Assembly (NCBI GenBank): GCA_964522975.1
Contig: CAZFXK010000058.1
Span: 1-15,921, forward strand
DNA length: 15,921 nucleotides
Source: Bacteroides_E sp964522975
GTDB lineage: Bacteria > Bacteroidota > Bacteroidia > Bacteroidales > Bacteroidaceae
Reading direction: 5' to 3'
Position numbers and translations under genes: made by a program. Below, piece after piece: positions 7,084 to 14,550 of the stretch (the stretch's first letter is position 1; each line of letters starts with the position of its first letter). The notes beneath the pieces are model-generated. The model was not told the origin of the DNA. It made no database searches and worked only from the letters and a program-made list of their open reading frames with translations.

Positions 7084-7468
7084 ATCTAAAGGAAACTTAG
7101 TCCTGTTTGTTATACAATTCAACTGAACTAATAACATTTATAAAGAATTTGTTTTGTTTTCTGGATCAAACCTAAATAATCGAATTTTTAGACTTGTTTA
7201 GAATGCTGATAATTAAAGTAATATTAAAAAAGAGTTGTACAAACAGCCTTAAGTAACGTGGGAAACTAGTTTTAATTTCTTGTAAATTTACACTCTCCTT
7301 TTTCTCGTATGAAAAGAAACGATACAGAATATTACGAACAAAACACGAAGCAGTTTCGTTTAATCCAATATAATTTTATAAGGATATTTTCTTTATTGTA
7401 TGAATTTGGTTGCTTATATTACAGCAACTTTTTTATAGTGAAATAAGCATTAATAATATTAAGATGAT
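7084..7468 (+). other. Gene-free leader region upstream of gnd
   Basis: These 385 AT-rich bases separate the tracrRNA terminator from gnd and should hold the promoter of the pentose phosphate operon. I find no full promoter. The best partial elements are TAAATTTA at 7283-7290, inside the 12-bp palindrome TGTAAATTTACA (7281-7292), and TGAATTTG at 7401-7408; neither has a TTTG at the right distance. A 45-codon open frame runs from ATG at 7309 to TAA at 7446, ending 22 nt before gnd. Its translation (MKRNDTEYYEQNTKQF...) matches nothing I recognise and may be chance. Confidence 0.5.
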
Positions 7469-8941
7469 ATGGAAAAACAAAAGAAATCAGACGTTGGGCT
7501 AATCGGATTAGCTGTTATGGGAGAAAACTTAGCGCTTAATATGGAGCGTAATGGTTGGAAAGTTTCTGTTTATAATCGTACATACCCTAAGTTTGAAGAA
7601 GGTGTGGTAGATCGTTTTATAGAGGGTAGAGGTAAAGGGAAGAATTTTGAAGGATATACAGATATAGCTTCTTTTGTTTCTTCGATACAAACCCCTCGTA
7701 AAATAATGATGATGGTACGAGCCGGTAATCCGGTTGATGAATTAATGGAGCAGCTTTTTCCCCATTTATCGCCTGGTGATATTTTGATTGATGGAGGGAA
7801 CTCTAATTTTGAAGATACAAACCGGAGAGTTGAATGGGCTGAATCTAAAGGTTTTCTTTTTGTGGGAAGTGGTGTGTCCGGTGGCGAAGAAGGAGCATTG
7901 AATGGAGCTTCTATCATGCCTGGTGGTTCTAAAGCTGCTTGGAAAGAAATAAAGCCTCTATTACAAAGCATTGCAGCCAAAGCTGAAGATGGAACTCCTT
8001 GTTGTGAATGGGTTGGCCCTGCCGGATCCGGCCATTTTGTCAAAATGATTCATAATGGAATTGAATATGGCGATATGCAACTCATTGGAGAGGCCTATTG
8101 GTTAATGAAACGTCTACTTCATCTATCTAATGAGGAGATGTCTGAAATGTTTGCACAATGGAATCAAGGAAAATTAAAGAGTTACCTTGTGGAAATTACA
8201 GCCAATATTTTAAAGTATAAAGATAAGGACGGTTCCTATTTGATTGATAATATATTGGATGCCGCCGGACAAAAAGGAACGGGAAAGTGGTCGGTTATAA
8301 ATGCCATGAACTTGGGCATGCCTCTTGGTTTAATTGCATCTGCCGTTTTTGAACGTAGCCTTTCAGCACAAAAAGAAATGCGTGTGTCAGCTGCTGAAAA
8401 ATACAAAAGAGGACAAACTGATGTAGCTTATCCTCGTGAAGATTTATTGAAAGATATAAAAGAAGCATTGTATGCTTCAAAATTAGTTTCTTATGCACAA
8501 GGTTTTGCCGTATTGCAAAAAGCCTCAGAAGATTATGATTGGGGTTTAGATTTAGCTTCTATAGCCAGAATGTGGCGTGCAGGTTGTATTATACGTAGTG
8601 CTTTTTTGAATGACATAGCAGCAGCTTTTGAAAAAGAGCGGCCAAAACATTTATTATTGGCTTCTTATTTTAATAAACAAATTGCAGATTCTATTGAAGG
8701 TTGGAAACAATTAGTATCGTTTACAATGCTACAAGAGTTGCCAATACCTGCTTTTTCATCAGCACTTAATTATTTTTATTCTTTAACCTCTGAATCTCTT
8801 CCTGCAAATATGATTCAAGCACAAAGAGATTATTTTGGGGCACATACTTATGAAAGAGTAGATAAAAAAAGAGGAGAGTTTTTTCATGAAAACTGGACAG
8901 GAGAAGGTGGTGATACGAAGTCGGGAACTTATAATGTATAA
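7469..8941 (+). CDS. gnd: 6-phosphogluconate dehydrogenase, decarboxylating
   Basis: The enzyme oxidises and decarboxylates 6-phosphogluconate to ribulose-5-phosphate, making NADPH (EC 1.1.1.44). It is cytosolic, and at 490 residues it is the usual dimeric long form. The Rossmann domain starts with GLIGLAVMGENLA (10-22), and NRT (36-38) is the signature for the NADP 2'-phosphate. Substrate and catalytic motifs are GVSGGEEGA (135-143) and KMIHNGIEY (192-200), with K192 as the general base/acid, H195-N196 and E199. GTGKW (270-274) and the C-terminal tail motif RDYFGAHTYER (453-463), which reaches the partner subunit's active site, are intact. It is first in the gnd-zwf-pgl operon; zwf begins within 11 nt of its stop. 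The ATG at 7469 puts the Rossmann motif nine residues in, as expected. Confidence 0.99.
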   Translation: MEKQKKSDVGLIGLAVMGENLALNMERNGWKVSVYNRTYPKFEEGVVDRFIEGRGKGKNFEGYTDIASFVSSIQTPRKIMMMVRAGNPVDELMEQLFPHLSPGDILIDGGNSNFEDTNRRVEWAESKGFLFVGSGVSGGEEGALNGASIMPGGSKAAWKEIKPLLQSIAAKAEDGTPCCEWVGPAGSGHFVKMIHNGIEYGDMQLIGEAYWLMKRLLHLSNEEMSEMFAQWNQGKLKSYLVEITANILKYKDKDGSYLIDNILDAAGQKGTGKWSVINAMNLGMPLGLIASAVFERSLSAQKEMRVSAAEKYKRGQTDVAYPREDLLKDIKEALYASKLVSYAQGFAVLQKASEDYDWGLDLASIARMWRAGCIIRSAFLNDIAAAFEKERPKHLLLASYFNKQIADSIEGWKQLVSFTMLQELPIPAFSSALNYFYSLTSESLPANMIQAQRDYFGAHTYERVDKKRGEFFHENWTGEGGDTKSGTYNV

Positions 8942-8945
8942 GGAG
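8941..8945 (+). promoter_or_regulatory. Shine-Dalgarno site AGGAG that decides the zwf start
   Basis: AGGAG overlaps the last base of the gnd stop codon. It is 1 nt from the ATG at 8947 but 7 nt from the in-frame ATG at 8953. The normal spacing favours 8953. Confidence 0.55.
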
Positions 8946-8952
8946 TATGCAA

Positions 8953-10467
8953 ATGCAAGATAAAAACAACAAGCCATCATCTACGATGGTAATATTCGGG
9001 GCATCTGGAGATTTAACTAAACGTAAGCTGATGCCGGCTTTATATGAGTTATATAAAGAGAATCGTCTAAATGAAAAGTTTGTTATAGTAGGTGTAGGAC
9101 GGAGTAGTTATTCTGACGAAGCTTATCAATTGTATCAGCAGGAGCAATTACAAAAGTTTGTTTCCACCGAAAATCAAGATGTGAAATTGATAGAATTATT
9201 TGTAACGCATCTGAGATATGTAACCATGGATCCGGCAAAAGAGGAGGACTATTTTAAGTTACTGAAAAAGCTTCAACAAATTACCGGAGATAAATCTCCT
9301 CATCAGTTACTCTTTTATTTAGCAACTCCACCCTCGTTATATGGTCAAATACCATTACATTTAAAAAAGGTGAATCTAAATCAAAAGGATGCTCGTATCA
9401 TTGTTGAGAAACCTTTTGGGTATGATTTGGAATCTGCAAAAGAACTAAATAAAATATATGCTTCTGTTTTTGAAGAAGAACAGATTTATCGTATCGATCA
9501 TTTCTTGGGTAAGGAAACAGCTCAAAATATTTTAGCATTTCGTTTTGCAAACTGTATTTTTGAACCCATTTGGAATAGGAATTACATAGATTATGTAGAA
9601 GTGACGGCAGTAGAAAGCTTGGGAATTGAAAAACGAGGAGGATTTTATGATGGAGTAGGAGCGCTTCGTGATATGGTGCAAAACCATTTGATTCAATTAG
9701 TTGCTTTGACTGCGATGGAACCCCCTGTGCGTTTTAATGCTGATGGTTTTCGAAATGAGGTCGTAAAAGTGTATGATTCCTTAAGGCCCTTGACTCAAGA
9801 AGATTTTGAAGAACATATTGTTAGAGGTCAGTATATTGGGGTGAATGAGAAACAAGGATATAGGCAAGAGGATAATGTGAATCCGCAGTCGCGTACGGAA
9901 ACTTATATTGCCATGAAAATAGGAATAGATAATTGGCGTTGGAGTGGCGTTCCTTTTTATATTCGTACAGGGAAGGCTTTACCTACAAAAGTGACTGAGA
10001 TTGTTGTTCATTTTAAAAAGACTCCTTATCAAATGTTTCATTGTTCCGAGGGGGATTGTCCTGACGCAAACAAACTGATAATACGTATTCAACCCAATGA
10101 AGGTATCTTGCTTCGTTTTGGAATGAAAATGCCCGGTACAGGTTTTAATGTCAAAGCCGTGGATATGAACTTTACCTATGATAAACTTGGAAACTTAACG
10201 ATTGGAGATGCTTATGCTCGTTTATTGGAAGACTGTATTCAAGGAGATCAAACTTTATTCACAAGGAGTGACGCTGTAGAGTCTTCTTGGCAATTTTTTG
10301 ATCCGATTTTGAACTATTGGAAAGAAAATGAAAAAGCACCTTTATATGGTTATCCTATAGGTACATGGGGGCCTTTGGAAAGTGAGGCCATGATGCATGA
10401 ACACAGAGCAGATTGGACTAATCCGTGTAAGAATTTAATTAATACCGATCAATATTGCGAATTATGA
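8953..10467 (+). CDS. zwf: Glucose-6-phosphate 1-dehydrogenase
   Basis: The enzyme oxidises glucose-6-phosphate to 6-phosphogluconolactone with NADP+ or NAD+ (EC 1.1.1.49), the entry step of the oxidative pentose phosphate pathway. I chose the ATG at 8953 (504 residues) because AGGAG lies 7 nt before it; the ATG at 8947 would add Met-Gln (506 residues). Numbered from the longer form, the coenzyme motif GASGDLTKRKL is at 18-28, EKPFG at 154-158, the active-site signature RIDHFLGKE at 182-190 (D184, H185, K189), and the catalytic base H247 lies in RDMVQNHL. Length is typical and no key residue is missing. The stop codon overlaps the pgl start as ATGA, so the two proteins are probably translationally coupled. 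Confidence 0.98.
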   Translation: MQDKNNKPSSTMVIFGASGDLTKRKLMPALYELYKENRLNEKFVIVGVGRSSYSDEAYQLYQQEQLQKFVSTENQDVKLIELFVTHLRYVTMDPAKEEDYFKLLKKLQQITGDKSPHQLLFYLATPPSLYGQIPLHLKKVNLNQKDARIIVEKPFGYDLESAKELNKIYASVFEEEQIYRIDHFLGKETAQNILAFRFANCIFEPIWNRNYIDYVEVTAVESLGIEKRGGFYDGVGALRDMVQNHLIQLVALTAMEPPVRFNADGFRNEVVKVYDSLRPLTQEDFEEHIVRGQYIGVNEKQGYRQEDNVNPQSRTETYIAMKIGIDNWRWSGVPFYIRTGKALPTKVTEIVVHFKKTPYQMFHCSEGDCPDANKLIIRIQPNEGILLRFGMKMPGTGFNVKAVDMNFTYDKLGNLTIGDAYARLLEDCIQGDQTLFTRSDAVESSWQFFDPILNYWKENEKAPLYGYPIGTWGPLESEAMMHEHRADWTNPCKNLINTDQYCEL

Positions 10468-11189
10468 AAATACATACTTTTGCATCTCAAGAGGAAACGG
10501 CTATTGGGATGATTGAAAAAATCATTGATTTAGCCGCTAATCATAAAGAAAGTAAATTCCATATTGCTTTTAGTGGTGGGAGTACTCCTAAATTGATGTT
10601 TGATTTGTGGGTGAAAGAGTATAAAGATAAAACCCCATGGGATAAATTATGTGTCTACTTAGTAGATGAACGTTGTGTTCCACCCGAAGATAGTGAAAGT
10701 AATTATGGAATGATGAAAATTCATTTATTAGATCATGTTCCTATTCCCCCAGATCAAATATATCGTATTCGCGGAGAGGATGATCCGGAAGAAGAAGCTA
10801 AGAGATATTCTAGATTGGTTTATGAAAAATTGCCAAAGTCGAAAGATGGATATCCTCAATTTGATTTAATTATTTTAGGTGCGGGTGATGATGGACATAC
10901 TTCTTCCATATTTCCGGGACAAGAAGATCTATTGAAATCTTCTGATATCTATCTCCCTTCAATAAATCCATATACCCAACAAAAAAGAATTGCTTTGACC
11001 GGAGAACCTATGATAAATGCTTCTCAAGTCTATTTTTTAATAACCGGAACGAATAAAGCAAAGGTTGTTGCAGATATATTTGAATCGAACGAGAATGGTC
11101 CGGCTGCTTATATTGCTCATTTTTCTGTATCTACAGAAATTTTCATTGATGAAGATGCTTCAACGGAATTAGATAGAACACACGAGTAA
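10464..11189 (+). CDS. pgl: 6-phosphogluconolactonase (DevB/Pgl type)
   Basis: The enzyme hydrolyses 6-phosphogluconolactone to 6-phosphogluconate (EC 3.1.1.31), linking zwf and gnd products. The ATG at 10464 gives 241 residues and overlaps the zwf stop as ATGA. A longer frame begins at TTG 10455, which I consider unlikely. Motifs of the glucosamine-6-phosphate isomerase/6PGL fold are clear: FSGGSTPK (36-43) for phosphate binding, VDERCVP (67-73), and LGAGDDGHTSSIFPG (138-152) with the catalytic His. It is unrelated to the beta-propeller lactonase YbhE. It is last in the operon and is followed 15 nt later by a strong terminator. With it the operon encodes all three oxidative steps. Confidence 0.97.
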   Translation: MKIHTFASQEETAIGMIEKIIDLAANHKESKFHIAFSGGSTPKLMFDLWVKEYKDKTPWDKLCVYLVDERCVPPEDSESNYGMMKIHLLDHVPIPPDQIYRIRGEDDPEEEAKRYSRLVYEKLPKSKDGYPQFDLIILGAGDDGHTSSIFPGQEDLLKSSDIYLPSINPYTQQKRIALTGEPMINASQVYFLITGTNKAKVVADIFESNENGPAAYIAHFSVSTEIFIDEDASTELDRTHE

Positions 11190-11204
11190 TAAACCGTGTA
11201 ATTT

Positions 11205-11243
11205 AACCTCTTTTTATATGTTTTTAATAAAAAGAGGTTTTTT
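11205..11243 (+). terminator. Intrinsic terminator of the gnd-zwf-pgl operon
   Basis: A perfect 13-bp stem (11205-11217 with 11227-11239) has a 9-nt loop and a T-run at 11238-11243. It starts 15 nt after the pgl stop. Confidence 0.92.
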
Positions 11244-11348
11244 ATGTCTTAAAACCTAAAGATAAATTCTTTATTTTAAAAATAAGTTTATATCTTTTAG
11301 TCATAAATAAATCTTTTTGATTTATTAAAATTAATGTTTTTTAATTTA

Positions 11349-11380
11349 CTTGTTATAATATAAATATAATTGTAAATTTG
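11349..11380 (+). promoter_or_regulatory. Promoter of the DUF4492-cydAB operon
   Basis: TAAATTTG at 11373-11380 is a perfect Bacteroidota -7 element (TAnnTTTG). CTTG at 11349-11352, 20 bp upstream, fits the -33 element TTTG at three of four bases. The inferred start site is about 11386, some 27 nt before the first ATG. I saw no clear FNR-type or other regulator site. Confidence 0.65.
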
Positions 11381-11412
11381 CTTAAAGTAGTTACTATTTA
11401 TATAAAGTTGCC

Positions 11413-11703
11413 ATGAAAACACGATTGTTAAATGCATTTGGTCAGATTCGAAAGGCTCTGATAAATGTTTGGAATTTCTATCTTGAAGGATTCCGAAGTA
11501 TGACTTTAGGAAAGACACTTTGGTTTATTATTCTACTAAAATTGTTTATTATGTTTTGTATTTTAAAACCCTTTTTTTTTCCTCGCTATTTAAATGAGAA
11601 GAAACTAGGAGAAACGGAAGAAGAACATGTTGCAGGTGAGTTAATTGATAGGGGGTTTTTGGATGAGAATACTATTTTGTTAATCGACACTAATAAAAAA
11701 TAA
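11413..11703 (+). CDS. DUF4492 family small membrane protein, cytochrome bd operon
   Basis: This 96-residue protein belongs to the DUF4492 family, which in Bacteroidota is found directly ahead of cydA; its function is not known. The N-terminal third is basic and amphipathic (RIRKALINVWNFYLEGFRSMT-like region, about 12-31). One transmembrane helix spans about 34-56 and contains a buried Lys (K43) and a run of Phe. An acidic soluble tail follows (GETEEEH at about 65-72, GELIDRGFLDE at about 74-84). By position and size it could be an assembly factor or accessory subunit of cytochrome bd, like CydX or CydH elsewhere, but there is no sequence similarity I can see to those. It sits 6 nt ahead of cydA under a clear promoter, so it is certainly co-transcribed. 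Family assignment is from recall of the signature; role is inference. Confidence 0.85.
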   Translation: MKTRLLNAFGQIRKALINVWNFYLEGFRSMTLGKTLWFIILLKLFIMFCILKPFFFPRYLNEKKLGETEEEHVAGELIDRGFLDENTILLIDTNKK

Positions 11704-11709
11704 TACTAT

Positions 11710-13281
11710 ATGATTGCAAGCATTGACACTTCGTTAGTTGATTGGTCACGGGCGCAGTTTGCTCTAACGGCCATGTATCACTGGATTTTTGTTCCACTTA
11801 CTCTTGGACTGTCTGTTGTTATGGCAGTAATGGAGACTATGTATTATAGGACTGGAGAAGAATTTTGGAAAAATACCGCAAAGTTTTGGATGAAAATTTT
11901 TGGAATAAATTTCGCTGTAGGTGTTGCTACAGGCCTTATTCTTGAGTTTGAATTTGGAACGAATTGGAGTAATTATTCTTGGTTTGTAGGAGATATTTTT
12001 GGTGCTCCTCTTGCTATAGAAGGTATTATAGCCTTTTTTATGGAGGCTACTTTTATAGCAGTTATGTTCTTTGGTTGGAATAAAGTAAGTAAGGGTTTCC
12101 ATTTAGCTTCTACATGGTTGGTTTCATTAGGTGCAACAATATCAGCGTGGTGGATATTAGTTGCTAATGCCTGGATGCAGAATCCTGTAGGCATGCAATT
12201 TAATCCTGATACTGTAAGAAATGAAATGGTCGACTTTATGGCAGTTGCTTTTTCACCATCAGCAGTTAATAAGTTTTTCCATTCCATCTTATCGGGTTGG
12301 GTATTGGGAGCCATTTTCGTTGTGGGCGTAAGTTGTTGGTTTTTATTAAAGAAACGACAACGTAAGTTTGCTTTAAAAAGCATTAAAATTGCAGCTACAT
12401 TTGGCATCATAGCTTCTGTTTTAATCATTTTCACAGGTCATACTTCAGGCACAAACATCGGGAAGACACAGCCAATGAAATTAGCAGCGGCTGAGGGTTT
12501 TTATGAAGGACAAGAAGGAGCAGGGTTAGTAACCATAGGAATGCTTAATCCGAAGAAGAAAACATATGATGATGGTGTAGATCCTTTTTTATTTAGATTG
12601 GAAATTCCTAAAATGCTTTCTTTCTTAGCAAATAGTAACTTTAACAGTTTTGTCCCCGGTATTGCTGATATTATTGAGGGAGGGTATGTACAGTCTGATG
12701 GAACAGTTGCTTTATCAGCTGAAGAGAAAATAGAAAGAGGAAAGAAAGCAATTACTGCATTGGCTGCTTATAGAGAGGCAGATAAAAATGGTGATGAAAC
12801 AGCTAAGAGTGCAGCTTATGATAAATTGCAGGAAAATGTAGAATATTTTGGTTATGGTTATATAAATAGTGTTCATGAACTAGTCCCTAATGTTCCACTG
12901 AATTTCTACTCTTTCCGTGTTATGGTTGGTTTAGGTTTATACTTTGTTCTTTTCTTTATTGTAGTTTTATTTTTAATCTATAAAGATAAGTTGCATAAAA
13001 TGAAATGGATGCATTGGGTTGCTCTGATTACGATTCCTTTAGCTTATATTGCCGGACAAGCAGGGTGGATTGTTGCTGAAGTTGGACGACAACCTTGGGC
13101 TATACAAGATATGCTTCCTGTTACAGCTGCTGTATCTAAGTTAGACGTAGGTACTGTTCAATTGACATTCTTTATTTTCTTGTTCTTATTTACACTGATG
13201 TTAATTGCTGCTATAGGAATTTCTATTCGAGAGATTAGGAAAGGACCTGACTTACCTGAACTTGAGGAGGAGAATAACTAA
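11710..13281 (+). CDS. cydA: Cytochrome bd quinol oxidase subunit I
   Basis: This inner-membrane subunit binds quinol and all three hemes, and with CydB reduces O2 to water with high affinity (EC 7.1.1.7). It has 523 residues and about nine transmembrane segments. Heme ligands by alignment to E. coli are H24 (heme b595; AMYHWIF), H191 (b558; FFHSILSGW) and M405 (b558; FRVMVGLG). E104 and E112 in GIEGIIAFFMEATF match E. coli E99 and E107. The quinol-binding Q-loop begins at QPMKLAAAEGFYEG (254-267), with K257 and E262 in the places of E. coli K252 and E257. GRQPW (459-463) is the usual signature. The full length, nearly equal to E. coli CydA, indicates the long Q-loop type. It starts 6 nt after the DUF4492 stop and is 31 nt before cydB. 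Confidence 0.98.
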   Translation: MIASIDTSLVDWSRAQFALTAMYHWIFVPLTLGLSVVMAVMETMYYRTGEEFWKNTAKFWMKIFGINFAVGVATGLILEFEFGTNWSNYSWFVGDIFGAPLAIEGIIAFFMEATFIAVMFFGWNKVSKGFHLASTWLVSLGATISAWWILVANAWMQNPVGMQFNPDTVRNEMVDFMAVAFSPSAVNKFFHSILSGWVLGAIFVVGVSCWFLLKKRQRKFALKSIKIAATFGIIASVLIIFTGHTSGTNIGKTQPMKLAAAEGFYEGQEGAGLVTIGMLNPKKKTYDDGVDPFLFRLEIPKMLSFLANSNFNSFVPGIADIIEGGYVQSDGTVALSAEEKIERGKKAITALAAYREADKNGDETAKSAAYDKLQENVEYFGYGYINSVHELVPNVPLNFYSFRVMVGLGLYFVLFFIVVLFLIYKDKLHKMKWMHWVALITIPLAYIAGQAGWIVAEVGRQPWAIQDMLPVTAAVSKLDVGTVQLTFFIFLFLFTLMLIAAIGISIREIRKGPDLPELEEENN

Positions 13282-13312
13282 TTCTATCATCTAAATTTTA
13301 ATATTAGTATCT

Positions 13313-14470
13313 ATGGATCAAACATATATTTTTTTACAACAGTATTGGTGGGTAATTATCGCTTTGTTAGGTGGTATATTAGTTTTCTTGCTATTTGTTC
13401 AAGGTGGTAATTCACTACTATTTGAATTAGGAAAGACTGATGAGGAGCGGAAGATGATGATAAACTCTACCGGAAGGAAATGGGAGTTTACCTTCACTAC
13501 TTTAGTTACCTTTGGCGGTGCATTCTTTGCTTCTTTTCCTCTTTTCTATAGTACAAGTTTTGGTGGAGCCTATTGGTTGTGGATGATTATCTTATTCACC
13601 TTTGTGCTCCAAGCGGTAAGTTATGAGTTTCAAGACCGTGTAGGTAATTTATTAGGAAAAAAAACATATCATATTTTCTTAATTATTAATGGAATTCTAG
13701 GGCCTGTTCTTTTAGGAGGAGCTGTTGCTACTTTTTTTAATGGTTCTAACTTCATTGTAAACAAAGAGAATATGTTATCATTAGATGGATCTTCAACGGT
13801 AATTAGTCATTGGGCGAATAGTTCTCACGGATTAGATGCTTTATTAGATCCTTGGAATGTAGTTTTAGGTATTGCCGTTCTTTTCTTAGCACGGGTTTTA
13901 GGTCTCTTATATTTTAAAAACAGTATTCATCATGAGCCGTTAATTAAACGATGCAAGAAAGCGTTAATTCCAAATACTGCTATCTTTTTAGTGTTTTTTT
14001 TAGCTTTTGTTATTCGTACGATGTTGAAGGATGGGTTTGCTGTAAATCCTGAAACACAGGAAGTTTTTATGCAACCCTACAAATACTTTACTAATTTAAT
14101 TGAAATGCCTGTTGTTGCAGGAGTATTCCTTATAGGGGTAGTTTTAGTATTGTATGGTATATTACGAACTATTTTCCAAACTAATTACGATAAAGGAATT
14201 TGGTTTGCCGGATCGGGAACGGTATTAACTGTTTTAGCTATATTTCTACTGGCAGGGTTAAATAATACGGCTTATTATCCTTCTAATGTGGATTTACAAT
14301 ATTCGTTAACCATTACGAATAGTTCTTCCAGTAAATTTACGTTGAAAACTATGGCCTATGTTTCTTTATTGGTTCCATTCGTTTTTGCTTATATTTTCTA
14401 TGCATGGCGTAGTTTAAATAAGAAGAAAATAGACTTAGATGAAATTAAGACGGATGAGAATATGTATTAA
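13313..14470 (+). CDS. cydB: Cytochrome bd quinol oxidase subunit II
   Basis: The 385-residue hydrophobic partner of CydA has about nine predicted transmembrane segments. The N-terminal helix (YWWVIIALLGGILVFLLFVQ, about 11-30), the KTDEERKMMINS loop (41-52), WEFTFTTLVTFGGAFFASFP (57-76) and YEFQDRVGN (104-112) align with the E. coli CydB equivalents, including its RRIMINS and GGALFAAWP motifs. Compared with E. coli, the DGFD segment (D26, D29) reads QGGN (30-33), and D58 is replaced by E58, so the proton path may differ in detail. The C-terminus is short and acidic. It closes the operon and is followed by a strong terminator. Confidence 0.96.
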   Translation: MDQTYIFLQQYWWVIIALLGGILVFLLFVQGGNSLLFELGKTDEERKMMINSTGRKWEFTFTTLVTFGGAFFASFPLFYSTSFGGAYWLWMIILFTFVLQAVSYEFQDRVGNLLGKKTYHIFLIINGILGPVLLGGAVATFFNGSNFIVNKENMLSLDGSSTVISHWANSSHGLDALLDPWNVVLGIAVLFLARVLGLLYFKNSIHHEPLIKRCKKALIPNTAIFLVFFLAFVIRTMLKDGFAVNPETQEVFMQPYKYFTNLIEMPVVAGVFLIGVVLVLYGILRTIFQTNYDKGIWFAGSGTVLTVLAIFLLAGLNNTAYYPSNVDLQYSLTITNSSSSKFTLKTMAYVSLLVPFVFAYIFYAWRSLNKKKIDLDEIKTDENMY

Positions 14471-14485
14471 TTCATTTCATTTAAT

Positions 14486-14531
14486 AAAACAGAAAAGCGA
14501 TTGAGAAAACTCTCAATCGCTTTTCTGTTTT
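14486..14531. terminator. Bidirectional terminator between cydB and uxaC
   Basis: A perfect 21-bp stem (14486-14506 with 14511-14531) has an AAAC loop. The outer arms are A-rich on the left and T-rich on the right, so both converging genes see a hairpin with a U-tract. It starts 15 nt after the cydB stop and ends 19 nt beyond the uxaC stop. Confidence 0.95.
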
Positions 14532-14550
14532 TACAAATTAAAAGTCTAAC

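Noticed and set aside
7454..7466. The 13-mer TAATATTAAGATG occurs both before gnd and before cas9 (6921-6933), suggesting a shared regulator site.
   Set aside because: It is low-complexity AT sequence, sits in opposite orientation relative to the two genes, and lies partly in the cas9 palindrome but not in a palindrome at gnd.
7570..8043. A 157-codon open frame antisense to gnd, and similar long antisense frames opposite cas9 (4170-4508) and cydA (11973-12434).
   Set aside because: They lie wholly inside strongly conserved genes, have no recognisable domains, and arise from the codon bias of the sense strand.
10455..10463. TTG at 10455 as the start of pgl, adding three residues.
   Set aside because: The ATG at 10464 overlaps the zwf stop as ATGA, the usual arrangement for coupled genes, and the family start fits MKIHTFAS.
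11306..11326. An 8-bp AT-only hairpin (AATAAATC, TTTTT loop, GATTTATT) between pgl and the cyd operon.
   Set aside because: It has no GC pairs to speak of and no T-tract after it on the plus strand. The real terminator is at 11205-11243.
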